Part shown: positions 1 through 12,400 of the stretch, piece by piece
Position numbering within the stretch: position 1 is the stretch's first letter
Layout of the letters: every line of letters starts with the position of its first letter
Source of the DNA: Struthidea cinerea
Taxonomy: Eukaryota > Chordata > Aves > Passeriformes > Corcoracidae
Assembly (NCBI GenBank): GCA_013397865.1
Contig: VZTI01004088.1
Span: 4,168,322-4,232,321, forward strand
Direction of reading: 5' to 3'
DNA: 64,000 nucleotides
The notes under the pieces: generated by a model
Told to the model about the DNA's origin: nothing
The model's database searches: none
The model's input: the letters and a program-made list of their open reading frames with translations, nothing else
Translations under genes and position numbers: made by a program

Positions 1-2895
1 GCAAAAATAGCCCCTAAGTGCTACTTTCAAGGTCTTTTATACTCTAATCTATCCAATTATAGATTGCTAAGTAATATGTTTTTACTTAAAATCCAATTAA
101 TATCTCTACATGACCTGCAGTGCGGATTTCTTGCACCAGTACCAGAAAACTCAGGTTGGTGAAGAAGAAAAAAGAAAGAAGCACAAATCCACACCCAAAA
201 TCCTCCATCTTGTTACATATACATATTACTATATTCCATAAACCTAAATTCTATATCTCTACATATTCCACCCAGTGATATAACTTTAATTACGCAGCAA
301 CAATCTCAGTACTATCACACAATCTGAGAAGTTTTTCCCAAGGCCTAAGATTACATGGAGTGTGCTTTTGAAGATCATTGCTTGTCAGAGTAGAAAGAAT
401 AAAATTCTCAGCATTCAGGGTTCCAAGAGATGGCCACATCTGTTTAATTTTCATTGCATTACTGACACAGAAAAGGTTTAAACCACTCATTCCTCTGTTC
501 CCTGCATACAGTGCCTGGGTCAGCCTGTGGTTCAAGCCCTTGAGCAGCTCATGACCATCCTGCTGCCAAGAGCAAAATCCCCTGTCACTCTTCTGGCTCA
601 ACAAAGTGCCCAGTTGAAGGTTCCGTTTTCCACACTTGATTTCAGCACTAATCAGTTCCATCCTTGCAGGAAAACACCTCTGGATCAATTTCAAAATCCT
701 CTACTAAACAAACTGCTTTGGAAGTGTTATAAAAGTCAGACCCATCCCTTCCCCTATAATAAGTGATTTGTATTAACACTTGGTAGGTGTGTGGATAAAC
801 CCAATGCTAAGAAATCCTGAGTATAGTCCGTTTGTCTGGAGCTGCAATATATCTTAAAATTTCAGCTTGAGACTGTGCCATTTAAATGCAGCTCCTAAGA
901 ACGCGAAAACAAGAGGAGCTGTGTCTTTTCATCACCTGAACGATCAGTGTCTGACACTGCAAAGTTCAGTAGAGTGCATCAATCAGCATTGCAGTGTCCC
1001 CGTCAGCAAAACAATGCCATAAGGAGGCAACAGTACCTACGTGCTGATGAGAGCAAAACAAAAAGCATCAGAATAAAATTACCTGTGGAAAGTTACAAAA
1101 AAAAGTTGCCAATAAAATAAGCTCTTCTATGGTGTATACTGCAAAAACATCAACTGCCTTCAAAATGCAGATAATTTACATTAGAATATTTGTACCTAAA
1201 CCTTATTTGCCTTAGGTTCAGCTTGTATGGAACTAAATGTCTATAAAGACTGCAGCAGTTCACCAAATCTGAGAAGTCAGGAAAGTTTTCATATAAACAA
1301 TACAAGACCCAGACATAAACAGAATGTATTGTTCCCTGAGGTATAGGGCTGCTTTTGACAGAAAATCCATTAGCTTTTCAAAATAAAAATAATAAATAAA
1401 ATATAAACAGTCCAATCATCACAGCATCCCAACTGCAATCACAGCAGTCTTTCTTTTGGCATATTTTCACAGAAAGCACAGGTTATTTGGGTTTGTGCAG
1501 AAAGTGCTCCATACTTCCATTTAAGCCTATGAGAACAAGACTTTTTCATCCACCCATCACCACGTGCAGGGAAGGCAGGCTACAAAGAACCAAGGAACAT
1601 GGCTCTCTTATTTTTGCCCTAACAAATTGCCAAATTCTGACAGTCCCTACTGTGCCACACTGCTTCACTGCTATCCCTTCTGCTAGTAAAGGGCAGATCA
1701 TACAGCTACCCTCATATTTGGGCACTCATAACGTCTATTACCACAGCCATTCTCACAGATACAATTTTCATCAGCTAACTTAAATGGTTATTGCTGCACT
1801 TCATATTCATGCACCAAAGAGACCTTGGTTCCTGTGTTTGCATTATGTCTCTCTTAGTGGAACTAAACGGTCTAGCACAAAAGAGCTAAAAAATGAACCA
1901 ACTGGTGAAATTTTGCCTGAGAGGATCAGGAAGGGAACAGTGTGCACTGGCAATTTTAACAAAGCCCAGTGCAACTGAGGAGGCACACAAAAAATAAAAG
2001 TCTCCTTAATCTCTAGCTGAAAGTGACACAGTGTTGAACTACAGCAGTTAACTTGGGCATATCCAAATCCAAAGGATATTTTAGAAATAGGATGTTTGCT
2101 TAGCTCGTGCAACATAACTTCTATGCTTGCAGGGTTGGATACAGACAGCAGCAGGCTTCCTTTGCAGAGTTCTCTCAGGACACAGAGGAACTCAGCAATC
2201 TGAGCACTTCCAATAAGAGTGAAAAAGAGTCCGATTTAAATGAGGAGAACCAGCAAATTTCCTTCCTGAATGGGGGAACTTAATTTGAAGTACATCTGTA
2301 ACATTGTTTACAGGATTTCAGTAACTGTGAGGATAGGTGCACAATCCAGGACAACAGTTAGGGGGATTTTTTTTGTTGTTTGTTCTTAGGGGATGTTGAA
2401 TCTTTTTTCTGGTGCTAAGTGGTTGCAATTAATCCCGCCCAATGTCTACAAATGAAAAAAGGAAAAACATTTGATGCAAAACAGCAGAAAAGGAATAACC
2501 TAAACAGTAACAGTATGTCAGAGCTAATCCCATACATTAGCATGCAGTGGCACCCATAGGAGAGCTTGGTGAGATAAAGGTGTTCAGGAAGCATGAAAGA
2601 GAGGCAGTTCTGCTGCTGTTTGTTTGTACCTTTGATGAAGAGCTATAGAGTTACCACTCAGAAGCAGAGATATGCCTGGCATTGCAGTGAGGATAAGTGT
2701 GCATAACATTGGACTGACAGCTCCTTGTGAAGGTAATCACCCCTTCTTGGAGGTGCAGCCCAACCGTGATTAATGCTAGAGAAGAAGCTGGGCCAAGTGT
2801 TGTGGTTACAATGATATTCCCTCCAATGCTTCTGGATGCACAGATAAAAATCACTCTCATCCCAGCAGCATTTCCTGCTGCAGCCTAAGCAGACC
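1..2895. other. Non-coding stretch, no gene recognised
   Basis: AT-rich sequence with many stop codons in every frame. The longest open frame is on the minus strand at 290-694 (134 codons). Its translation resembles no family I know, and it has no visible splice sites or codon pattern to support it. A short A/T-rich run lies near 1380-1410. In mammals the gene upstream of BDKRB2 is C14orf132, with a long 3' UTR; this segment could hold such sequence, but nothing here identifies it. Confidence 0.5.
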
Positions 2896-3196
2896 TATAA
2901 AAGGTACAGAAAAGCCTTCTCTGTTCATTCCAGTGTCATTTCCTTCATTTCATCCAGTGCAGATTCCACTTCTAGCTACTCATCTGACTTTTACCGCTAA
3001 AAGAGCACCACAGCATTCATTGCTCCTCGAGGTTTTCTGCACATGCTTGCAAAGGGATAGCATGAGATCCACCTGGCTACTTCCAAAGATGAATGCTGCC
3101 CCTTGCACAGAACTGAAGAAGTTTAATTCTGGCTGTGTACCTCTACAATACAATGTATAGAAGATCCAGTTTTTGAACAAAAGTGGTTTTCTCCTG
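2896..3196 (+). promoter_or_regulatory. Candidate TATA promoter with first exon (speculative)
   Basis: A canonical TATA element (TATAAAAGG, 2896-2904) is followed about 25-30 bases later by a pyrimidine-rich possible start region near 2921-2930. A strong splice donor (CTG/GTAAGT) follows at 3196/3197. Between them is an open frame of 75 codons (2933-3160) with no recognised domain. Together these could form the first exon of a transcript running rightwards, either an upstream non-coding exon of BDKRB2 or a lncRNA. Each motif is common by chance, so this is a hypothesis only. Confidence 0.2.
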
Positions 3197-3620
3197 GTAA
3201 GTAAGCTGCAAGTACTTCCATCAGCATTGTCTTTGCTTCTCTGTTGATATTCTGGGCATCTGTAGTCAAACTTTATCTCCTTAGAGGTCTTTTAGAATTG
3301 AACTGATTGTACAGTCCTTCAGTAGCTCATACACATTCTAGATCCTGATTAATTCCATCCCCCTTACAATAAGTACCATAATTCTTAAATTGTAGAAAGG
3401 AAAAAACTGTATTTACAAATTACTGAAAAGAGGTTTTAAAATAAATGCAACACATTGAAGGGCCAGAAACACATAGGAGATAAAAAAGCTGTTCTCACTC
3501 TAGAAAAATATAACTGACCAAAATGGATGATTGTTTAAACCAGAAGACATCCCAAGAATTTAAGGCTCAGTGATGATACAAAAACCTTACAACTGCTATA
3601 AAACTGTGCTGATACAATTT
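3197..3620. other. Non-coding, nothing recognised
   Basis: AT-rich sequence between the candidate exon and a solo LTR. No open frame, repeat or structural signal was found. Confidence 0.5.
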
Positions 3621-3626
3621 ATTTAG

Positions 3627-3971
3627 TGTCGCTGTGAGCGGCACAAGTGGCGAGGAACGACACACCAGTTCAGGAGTAATAATAACCCATTTATTTAATT
3701 ATAAATCAGTTTATATAACTTGGGTTGCCAGCATGGCATAAGGTCGTTGGTCACCGACCATCCGCCTCCCGTACCGGTTGGCTGAAACCTTTCAGAATAT
3801 TTTCTCAGATAATATCATAACAATATTACACAACAACTGCAGGTGCAAGACAGAGAAAGTTTTGCTTACAAAATCGTAGCACTGTTTTTCATAGTTTCTG
3901 TGAGAAACAGCTCTCACAGAGTGCTGCAGAAAGCTGGAAAATTTCTTTGCTAACGCTTTTCAGTATTCAAA
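3627..3971 (-). mobile_element. Solo LTR of an avian endogenous retrovirus, minus orientation
   Basis: A 345-bp block is flanked by a perfect 6-bp direct repeat ATTTAG (3621-3626 and 3972-3977), the size of target duplication typical of class II (ERVK-like) elements. The + strand edge starts TGTCGC; the other edge, expected to end in CA, has decayed to CAAA. On the minus strand a TATA box (3711-3717 region) precedes a poly(A) signal AATAAA (3690-3695), which gives the orientation. A clear relative lies at 54140-54513, sharing both ends, a central hairpin (CTGTGAGAA...CTCTCACAG type) and the regulatory layout. No internal retroviral genes are present, so this is a recombined solo LTR. Confidence 0.85.
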
Positions 3972-3977
3972 ATTTAG

Positions 3978-4589
3978 GAGAATCAGATCAGTTCAGGGCA
4001 AGGAAAAGGAAATTAATCAGCATCCTCTTTAGAGAAAGTCACCCACATATGTTCAGCTGCTAATTTTAATCAGCGAGTCTTGGAAAAACACTGAGTTTTC
4101 AGGGGAAGTGGTATACAGACTTAGCTGCAAAAAGAGCTTCTTCTAGGAGACTGATCAGTGTGTACATACACACACAGAGATTTGAAGAGCAGCACTTATC
4201 TGAATGTAGCTTCAGATAACTTGCATGGCCAATAGTGCAAGTCACCTGTTCGCATGGGGACTGGGGACTCCTGCTCAAACACCAACAATCAAAGTTCTAA
4301 AAAACCCAGGGATTGCTTCCTTCTTCCAAATCTGGAATGCAAACTTGGTAGGCCAAAAAGAGCAAAATATACTTGGAGAAGGTCAGAAATCAGTAAGTAA
4401 AATTACACAGTAAGATTTTTCGCTCCTAGAAAGTGCTTGCAACAGTCCTGAACAACTACCCAGGCAACCAATTCTCCCCTTATACTTACTCTTTACACAC
4501 TGTTTGTTGTCTTGAGTTAACAGAGTCAAATGCTCACATACATCTCTCTCAGTTTCCTAGACAAATGCTAACTGAGCAGCAATGCTCCC
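3978..4589. other. Non-coding, nothing recognised
   Basis: Sequence between the solo LTR and the CR1 fragment. A 62-codon open frame at 4225-4413 has no recognisable product. Confidence 0.45.
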
Positions 4590-5818
4590 ACGTAACCCAG
4601 AGTGTATGCCCAGTGGAAGCAAAGTCAGGTGACATAGGAGGAATACAGAGATGCTGCTCACCACTGTAGGGAGAAAATTCATATGGCCAAAGTTCAACTG
4701 GAGTTGAAGCTACCAGAAATGTGGGGGACAATAAAAAGCTTTTCCAAATATATTAATAGCAATAGGCAGTGTAAAAACAACATCAGCCCATTCCAGGATG
4801 AGGATGGCCACCTCAAAAACAGGGACAGGGACAAAGCAGAGGTGTTTAATGCATTCTTTACCTCTGTCTTGAGCACCAATGGTGGACTAAGGGGGTCTCA
4901 GTGTCCTGAGCTGGAGGACCACAACTGTGAGAATGATCAACTCCCAGTCAACCTTGAACTTGTGTGGGATCTGCTGCTCCAGCTGGCTCCCTATAAACCT
5001 ATGGGGCCTGATGGGGTTCGTCCTAGAATCCTCAAGGAGATGGCTGAGGCAATTGTAAAGCCTCTCTCAATGATTTTCAAGCAATCTCGGGAAACTGGAC
5101 CTGACTGGAAGTCGGTGAATTTTGTCACGATTTTCAAGACGGGCAAGAAGGAGGACTCCCGAAACTACAGGCCTGTCGGTTTCACTTCAGTGCCTGGTAA
5201 AGTTATGGAAAAGATTATTCTGGAAGGTATTGAAAAACACCTGAAAGACAACACAGTCCTTGGTCACAGCCAGCACGACTTCACAAGAGGAAAGTCCTGC
5301 TTATCAAAGCTGATTTCCTTCTACTACAGGTTAACCCACCTACTTTGTCTAGAAAAGCCAGTAGGTGTAATCTTTTGGGACTTCAGCAAAGCTTTTGCTA
5401 CTTTCACAACATCCTTCTGAACAAAATGTCCATCCCACAGCTGGATAACTGAGCGGTGCACTGGGTAAGAACCTGGCTCAGGGGCTGGGCACAAAGGGTT
5501 ACAGCGAATGGGGTGACATCAGACTGGTGACCTGTCACTAGTGCAGTTCCACAGGGCTCCATCCTCAGCCCTGTGCTCTTCAACAGCTTCATAAATGACT
5601 TGAACACAGGACTGGAAGGGATACTAAGTGTTGCCAACAACACTAAATTGGGATGAGCCGTTGACTCCCCCAAGGGCAGAGAGGCCCTGCAGAGAGACCT
5701 CGACAAATTAGAGAGAGGGGGAATCACCAACTGTATGAAGTTCAAACTTCATACAAGTTCAAGGGAAAGTGCTGGATTCTGTACTTGGGATGGGACAGCC
5801 CTGGTTGTGTGTATAGGC
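4590..5818 (+). mobile_element. CR1 LINE fragment, truncated at both ends
   Basis: The translation matches the reverse transcriptase region of chicken-repeat-1 (CR1) non-LTR retrotransposons, the dominant LINE of birds. It begins in the linker before the RT domain and runs through most of the RT. The copy lacks the endonuclease domain and the typical CR1 3' tail of short direct repeats, so it is broken at both ends. Frame changes and stops after 5420 show it is long dead. The later part still aligns in another frame, with a PQGSILSPVLFN-type motif around 5548-5583. An inverted duplication at 5732-5755 interrupts it. Confidence 0.88.
4683..5420 (+). pseudogene. Decayed CR1 reverse transcriptase
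   Basis: An open frame of 245 codons survives within the CR1 fragment. The first part resembles the CR1 linker (a KAEVFNAFFTSV-type segment). It is followed by the RT fingers motif with GPDGVRPRILKE and then NYRPVGFTSVPGKVMEKII, and by the first catalytic block, where FWDFSKAF retains one aspartate. The frame then ends. Further on, the second catalytic block, normally F/YADD, appears in another frame as VANN (about 5629-5640), so both metal-binding aspartates are gone. The protein cannot be active. The length of the open frame is modest luck for a decayed copy and does not imply constraint. Confidence 0.85.
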
Positions 5819-7385
5819 TAATAGCTTCTGCCTTGCAGAGCTTTGCCTTTCTAAATCTTTTGAGATGACTGCATACATTTATTTCACCATTCAGTAAGCC
5901 TCCATTGCAGACTGGCTGCTGGCAACACCAGCCTCAGCCTCCTGAAATGGCTGTAGGATACTCCTCACCTTCTCTTCCAGAAGTTACCCACATTCCTCAG
6001 GTGCAGATGAGTAGATCTGGTTATAGCTGGGTTTTATTACATCATTACAAATGAGCCAGCAGAGTCCCTCCTATAAACACACAAAATGTGTCTTAAAATC
6101 AAAGCAGAGTTTTGAGGCACTGTATTTGCAAAATTATGTTAATATTTAATACTAAATCCATGTCCAGCCAAAAACGAAAAATCTAGAGGTAGTCCTAAAA
6201 TTTTTATTCAAGTGCATAAGGAGTTAAAAAAAGAACTGAAAAAGAAAATGTGGAATGAAGATCTTTGAGATTGTGAGTCTCAAGATTACTCAACCAAACT
6301 GGAACTGGTGCAGGGAAATCAGGGACAGACCGGGGGGGGGCTGTTGCTGATAATAGAGCATGACTCAACTAGTTCCAATAAAGACAGAAAATGTACCAAG
6401 CAGCCATTGTGACAGATTCTGAGAGAGAAAGAAAAAGAAAAGGAAAATGACTGAAAAGAAAAGCAGTGATTCCTGTCAGAATATGCACCAAGGAAGTGCA
6501 TTGCACTAGAACTGTAAATGACAAACCAGTGGACCGTGGGAGCCAAATATGTTCACTGGTAGATACCACTGGTCACTATATTGACCAGCGTTTTTCCTGA
6601 ATTGTTCACTTTCGGAATTAGAATTTTGTGGCAAACTAAGGGAGTGGACTGTTCTTTTCTGTGTTCATTTCTCCTCTGAATGAAGATGTGTCCTTTGTGT
6701 GGAATTCTGCAACCATGGTTGCCATTTCAGATTTCAGTTTAATTGCATAAATATTAGAGGAAAACCAGCTATGCCTCTAAAAAACAGTCTAAAGTTAGTT
6801 CTCTGTTAATTAGCTGACATCCAGAATAAAAGTCAATGCAGTAAGTAAAAGGGTATGTTCTGATGGTTGCCTATAATTCTGATTCATATAGAGACTTCAT
6901 CCATAACCTTGAAGAAATTTTGGTCCAATTTAAATCTTTAAGTGGTATTTGGATTCTGTACTTTTCTCAGCAGAGCAAGTAGTCAGAGAGGAAGAGCAGT
7001 GTCTTCCAGAATACAAACAGTAAATTTTTTCCTAAGGAAAAAAGATATCTTAGACTGTAAATGAGATATTTGATCTTTTCTGTTTTAAAGATTCAAGTCC
7101 TCCAGAAAGCTGACTTGTTTAGCTCTAACACCAGTAAAACAAAAAATGCTCTCATCATTACCCCAAATCAGGATAAGAGTGGTGTGTTTTTTGCGTGCAA
7201 GCTCATGCACAATTCTGGAAGCTGTTGTACAAACACATGACTGTTTTATACACATACTGGGGAACATCAATGTCTTAGCTGTGTTTGTGTTGTTTGCCAC
7301 CCATATTAAAATATCAGTGGTCTCATACTGGATACAGTAGATAAACATTGTTTTTAAAATATAGTATGGGAGAAAATCCAGGAAT
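5819..7385. other. Non-coding, nothing recognised
   Basis: AT-rich sequence with no gene. It contains a G-run near 6332-6340 and a purine-rich A/G stretch at about 6418-6465, both low complexity. Confidence 0.45.
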
Positions 7386-7538
7386 ATGATGTCATCAACA
7401 GAGGGATGAGTCTGCTGTGTTCAGGGAGGGGCAGTAAAACCAGAAGTTAGACTCATTCATACTAGAGAAGGAGCTGTTCTGAGAGACGTGTTGCACTTCA
7501 CTCATTTGCATCTGCTCAGTGGTGAATTTTCAGTCAAG
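7386..7538 (+). promoter_or_regulatory. Candidate non-coding 5' exon and promoter of BDKRB2 (speculative)
   Basis: A strong splice donor (CAAG/GTATGT) sits at 7538/7539. The 150 bases before it hold a CRE-like TGATGTCA (about 7388-7395), an AP-1-like TGAGTC (about 7407-7412) and a GGGAGGGG box (near 7426). No ATG lies between about 7440 and the donor, as expected for a non-coding exon. Mammalian BDKRB2 has a non-coding first exon tens of kilobases upstream of its main coding exon, and this site would give an intron of about 21.6 kb. The assignment rests only on these short motifs; the 2.9-3.2 kb candidate is an alternative. Confidence 0.25.
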
Positions 7539-7540
7539 GT

Positions 7541-9378
7541 ATGTTTTTTCACTTCTCTTTCATATGAAAAGTTCTTACTATTTAAATTCTGTGTGGTTTG
7601 TTGCTTCTTGGAAACCACTTATTGAATTCTTAATATGTTTCTGGTTCAGTGACAAAAGAGCTGTTATTATTATTGCTCCAGGAAAATGCAGGAGAAAAAT
7701 AATTTTTGCTAATGTGATTTTGTTCATGTGATTTCTGTTGGGTTTTGCAGAGCTATAACATTTACAGAAAAATGCTTTATTTCAAAGTATCCAATGTATC
7801 AAAGCCACAGGGTATTTCATCTGCCACAGATACTGTCCCATGTACTGGAGGGTGAGGATTTCTCCTATCCAGATGACACTTCATGTCTGTGATCACAGCA
7901 TGGGCGCTGTTTCTTTCACAAAAATAATCAGAAAGTACAAGCAGCTAACTTTGTTTGTGGCTGAGAAATTACCTACAAAATAGTAAGGAGATAACAGAGT
8001 CAATTCTTTTCTGTACATGCTCATAATTTTGTCTCTGTTTATTATTTTGATTGTAAACTTTGTTGGGCAGGATGTGGAAGTGCATGTGTGTGTACCTTAC
8101 ACCGCTAACCTGTCTCATCTGCACTGATTGAACAGCAAAGGCTAAATCTTTGAAACTTATACTACAAAGAAGAAAGGTTTTGGATGACCTTTAAGCTGCA
8201 TTATTAGGTTCTTTCTAAAATCTGTATGCAAATAAAGAAAAATTCAGTAGGAGCTTGACTATTAAGGTGCTGATGAAAACAAAGAGCTTAGCAGTGGTAT
8301 TGTAATTAGAATCATATAACAAAAAGAGCAAGGGTTGAAATATATGCTATACTTTCGGCTATTCATTTTCTATTACTCAGTATCCTAAGCAGCCTTCTTA
8401 GTGTAATAATAGCAAATAGCCATAAAGACAGAAGTGCTCAAATAGTTCGCCATTAGAAGTCTTCTTTGAACCTTCTGTATGTAATCTTACAGACGCCGTC
8501 TCCTAAGATTGGGGTAGACTTTTATCTTAAACAGCTGTACATATTTTCTTAGAAACTAGAAGACAGTTAGCTGAGTAAAAGAAATCTCTATGTTCACACA
8601 TGAGTCTCTAAGATTGAATTATCAGCATATTGAGTAACATCAGTCATATGACTTTTATCTGGTCTCCGATAATATGCAAACATTAAGTAAAAAATTAAGA
8701 GAAGCATCTTAGCACTCCATGTTCATTTACAGACTTCCAGATGTATTTGTCTTGTTTTCAGTGTGAATAGTGAAAACACAAACAGAAGGGAGAAATACAC
8801 CCAAGCTAATACAGACCTTGGAATAGCAGACCAGAGACACCTCCAGAAAATCTTTGTCAGGTTTTCCTCTGGGCCTTTTAGGACATGCGAGAACAAGATT
8901 AACTGAGTTACTCAGTGTTACCTGAACATTTTGTACCGAGAATCTAACAAAAGAACTGCCTTTCCTACTGAGTTAGAGCTTCCTGAAATATGCATCCCAT
9001 CCTTGCACAGGAAAACAGCTTTAAAAATTCTTGTAGCTATGTAATACCTCAAGTATTTTCTCAGGCAGAAAACAAATGGAATTTGGGAGAATTTTAGGAC
9101 ATTCATTATGAAGAACCTAAAATTTACTGTTTAATAATAGCCAGTGTTTGATAATCTGTTTTTCATTAAAAGAAGGGGGTAAAAATCTCTTAAGCATTCA
9201 AATTCCACTGTTTTTAAAGTCGTAGTAGGAAAAAAAATCATATTACAAGTCTAGGAAAACTTATCAGAGAATAGAGCTTTGTTTTCAAAACAAATTCCCT
9301 CTCAGTAACCAAAACAACTGCAAAAGTACACCTGAACCCATTAGCAATGCTAATCAATATAAAAAATAATTTAAAAAA
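7541..9378. other. Non-coding, nothing recognised
   Basis: AT-rich intronic or intergenic sequence with no open frame or repeat I could name. It runs up to an assembly gap. Confidence 0.45.
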
Positions 9379-9421
9379 NNNNNNNNNNNNNNNNNNNNNN
9401 NNNNNNNNNNNNNNNNNNNNN
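9379..9421. other. Assembly gap (43 N)
   Basis: A run of unresolved bases preceded by an A/T-rich stretch (AAAAAATAATTTAAAAAA), where sequencing probably failed. The true missing length is unknown. Confidence 0.98.
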
Positions 9422-12400
9422 AAAGGTCTACCTTTCTTTAAAATTACTCATAAGCCTTGTTCTCTTTTCACTCATGGTTTTTTAAAACTCCCTCTCAGCA
9501 CTCCATGCAGATGAGTTTCCCTCTACCTTATCAAAAGGCTTATCTTCCTTCCTTCTTGCATTTAGCATACTTCATACATCGAGATGGAAACTTATGCCTC
9601 TGCCTGGCTGATACAAAGCTGTAAAGGAACAGGGTACTTTAAAGTGGAGACAAAAGCTGTCCTTTGCCAGCCCTTTTTGGGCTTTAGTAACGCGTAGTTA
9701 CTAAGGAATCACACCCTAGAGCAGTCCTTGGCTGCTGACTCACAAACGGGTGGCAGGCACACGGCTGAACCAGCTTCTCCCCTTGGCTGGGTCCCCCTGA
9801 GCAGGGATAGAGGGAGGAGAGGGCATCCCAGTGCTGCGTCAGCCCTGAGCCCAGTAGGCTCAGCCGCAGTGGGAAAGCACAGAGGATGAGAGCAGTACTT
9901 TAAATTTGGGCCCTGCAGTTTGGCTCCACACAGATCAAGTTGTAACTGCTTGTGACACCTCGTTTACTTAGAAGTAAAGATAATGTACCGGGACTGAGGG
10001 ACTCTGGTCATGGTCCAACACCCCACTTAGGAGTATTAAATGTTTGAGAACAAGCACAGGTGGGATACAGACCAGACAAACACAAGAGGCAAAGCTGCCT
10101 GCTGAAAGTACCTATCTTCAGTCTGATGATAACCAAGTCCAAAGCATTCAGACATTGTGGCAAAACTGCTATATCAAACTTCACTAAAATACTTCAGGAC
10201 TTTTGATGTTCCCTGAAAGGGTGGAATTGAATTCCTTTTGCTGCTGTGCTATATTTATGTCCTCTACATGTTAACTCCTCAACTTGATTCAGCAAGGTTG
10301 GGCTAGTTTGTGTGGACCCTGCAAACAAATCTGATCATCCAGGTTTGCAGATTCAGTAGTTTTGCACAATAAGGTATGCCAGAATGGTGATAGTATTGCA
10401 AAGACACGCTTCAGACTACGATTAATTTGCAGAGAATGGAGCTGTCAAAATGCAGAAATCCACTTTTCCCACTCATGTTATCTGAGATTACAGTTAAATG
10501 CCACAAAAATAGTGAGTGATCCATGGTAGAGGGCCAGGTCTTTTTAACATTAACAGGATTTATGCATGCATGCCCAGGGGCAGAACTGGTCATAGGTGCT
10601 TTTCCTCCTGCAGTGTTCCTGCCTTAGCAGAAAGGAGCAAGCCCTTTGGGACCGCGCCCCACTGCGGAGGTGGTCTGTCCCTTTGCCATGGCTGTAAGGT
10701 ATCCTATCAGCTGTCTGACTGACTGAAGGGCTGCTGCTCTGAAGTGTCATGGGTTACAAAAGAAGGACAGCAAGTCCCTCTACCCACACACACAGAGCAC
10801 AGCAATGTGCCAGTCTTCTGATGTGAAGGGTAAATTCCCTACAGGTAGTGGGCAGGCCAATAAACTGGAAGTGTTTCATCATGGTACCTTGAGCATTTTT
10901 ACAAAAAGCAACTGTTAAGCCTTCATAATTCAAACCTGGGACCTGATCCTTAAACAAGTAAGTAGGATGACAGAAATATTGCAGTACCTGTTGCTAGATT
11001 TTGGCTCAGCTCTACATGCACCTCTCACCTCCTTCTGCAGCAGTCTTTCCCTATAATAAGCCATATTCTACTCTGTATTATATTTGGATTCTGTTTAGAT
11101 TATAAGCTTGCAAGACTTTTGCACACTGATTATCCCCAAAGCCTCTGGCAATCAGTGTAACATAGGCAGTATGGCAGTGTCTGCAGAGCTGTGCTCCTGG
11201 TTCTACCTGCTAGACAGCAGCAAACAGCTCACCAAGAAACAACCAGATGGAGGGACATAAAAAAGTCATACAAGTAGCCACACAAGCTAGATCCCCAGCT
11301 GGACTGTATGCTTGCAGTGCCCTCCAAATCAGCATCAGCAGAGTAATGACAAATTATAGAAGATGAGGTCTTATGGATATATCAGCAGAAATGAGTGACT
11401 TGCTCACTGGTAGCCTGCTTAACAAACATATCATTGACACATCCTCTTTTTCTGGCCTTCTCCAGATGCAAAGGTCTGTGAAAGGCTGATTTTCCTAGCT
11501 GTGAAATTAGGAGATTACAAAAAAATGTATGCCATACCTGTTCCTTTACCTATCACATGGATAAACCTGGTTCTGAGACACATAATACACTTCAAGTCAC
11601 ATTTTAGCCTATGTAACTGTACAGCTTCTGTTCAACACTGAACTTCAGCCAATGAATCTTACAACCAGCCTAGTGTCATCAGGTTATGTATCATAACAGT
11701 CTCATCTCTGTCTGACACCTGAGCTCAAGGATGAACTTTTATTTCTTTATTTCTTCAGATTGAATCATCTAAAATGTTTGTACTCTGGGGAGCCCTCCCA
11801 CATGCTCCTCATGCAGAATCCTGTTTTACCTGTTCCAGACCAGCTCACAGATGGCTGTTCACCTTGGCATCACCTAGAAAGGTTTCTTGTGCCTGGTCCT
11901 TCTAGTGCTGGGAGTGCACACAAGCCACGTTCTCCCTGAGTAAACAGCAAAAGAGCAGACAAAAGGTGTGAGGCTCTGAAGGTGACCAGGAAATGTCTGC
12001 TTTGTGGAAATTCTCTCTCCTCTCTGTACACACATAGACATAGATATATATACACACAAACACACATTTAGAATTTTTAGCATCTTTTCAGAGAAGTAAA
12101 ATACATGTTCCTTTGCATATGCATGCAGCCCTGTCCTACCCATTGCTAGGGGACAGTCCTACATCAAACCTCCATAACTTTCCTCCCAGATTTTTTATGT
12201 TGTACAAAACAATCAGCAAATATTTTCATCAGACATTTCTGATGTGTCCATCTATTAGGATCAAAACACCAGTTGCATTTTTTAATTTATTTTACTTTGT
12301 CCAGGCAAGGATCTTTTTTTTCTTCTCTCAGTTAATGCCAAAATTTCCAAGTTATGAGGATCTGGGACTATTCCTCATGGGTGGATAAAGAAGCAAAAGC

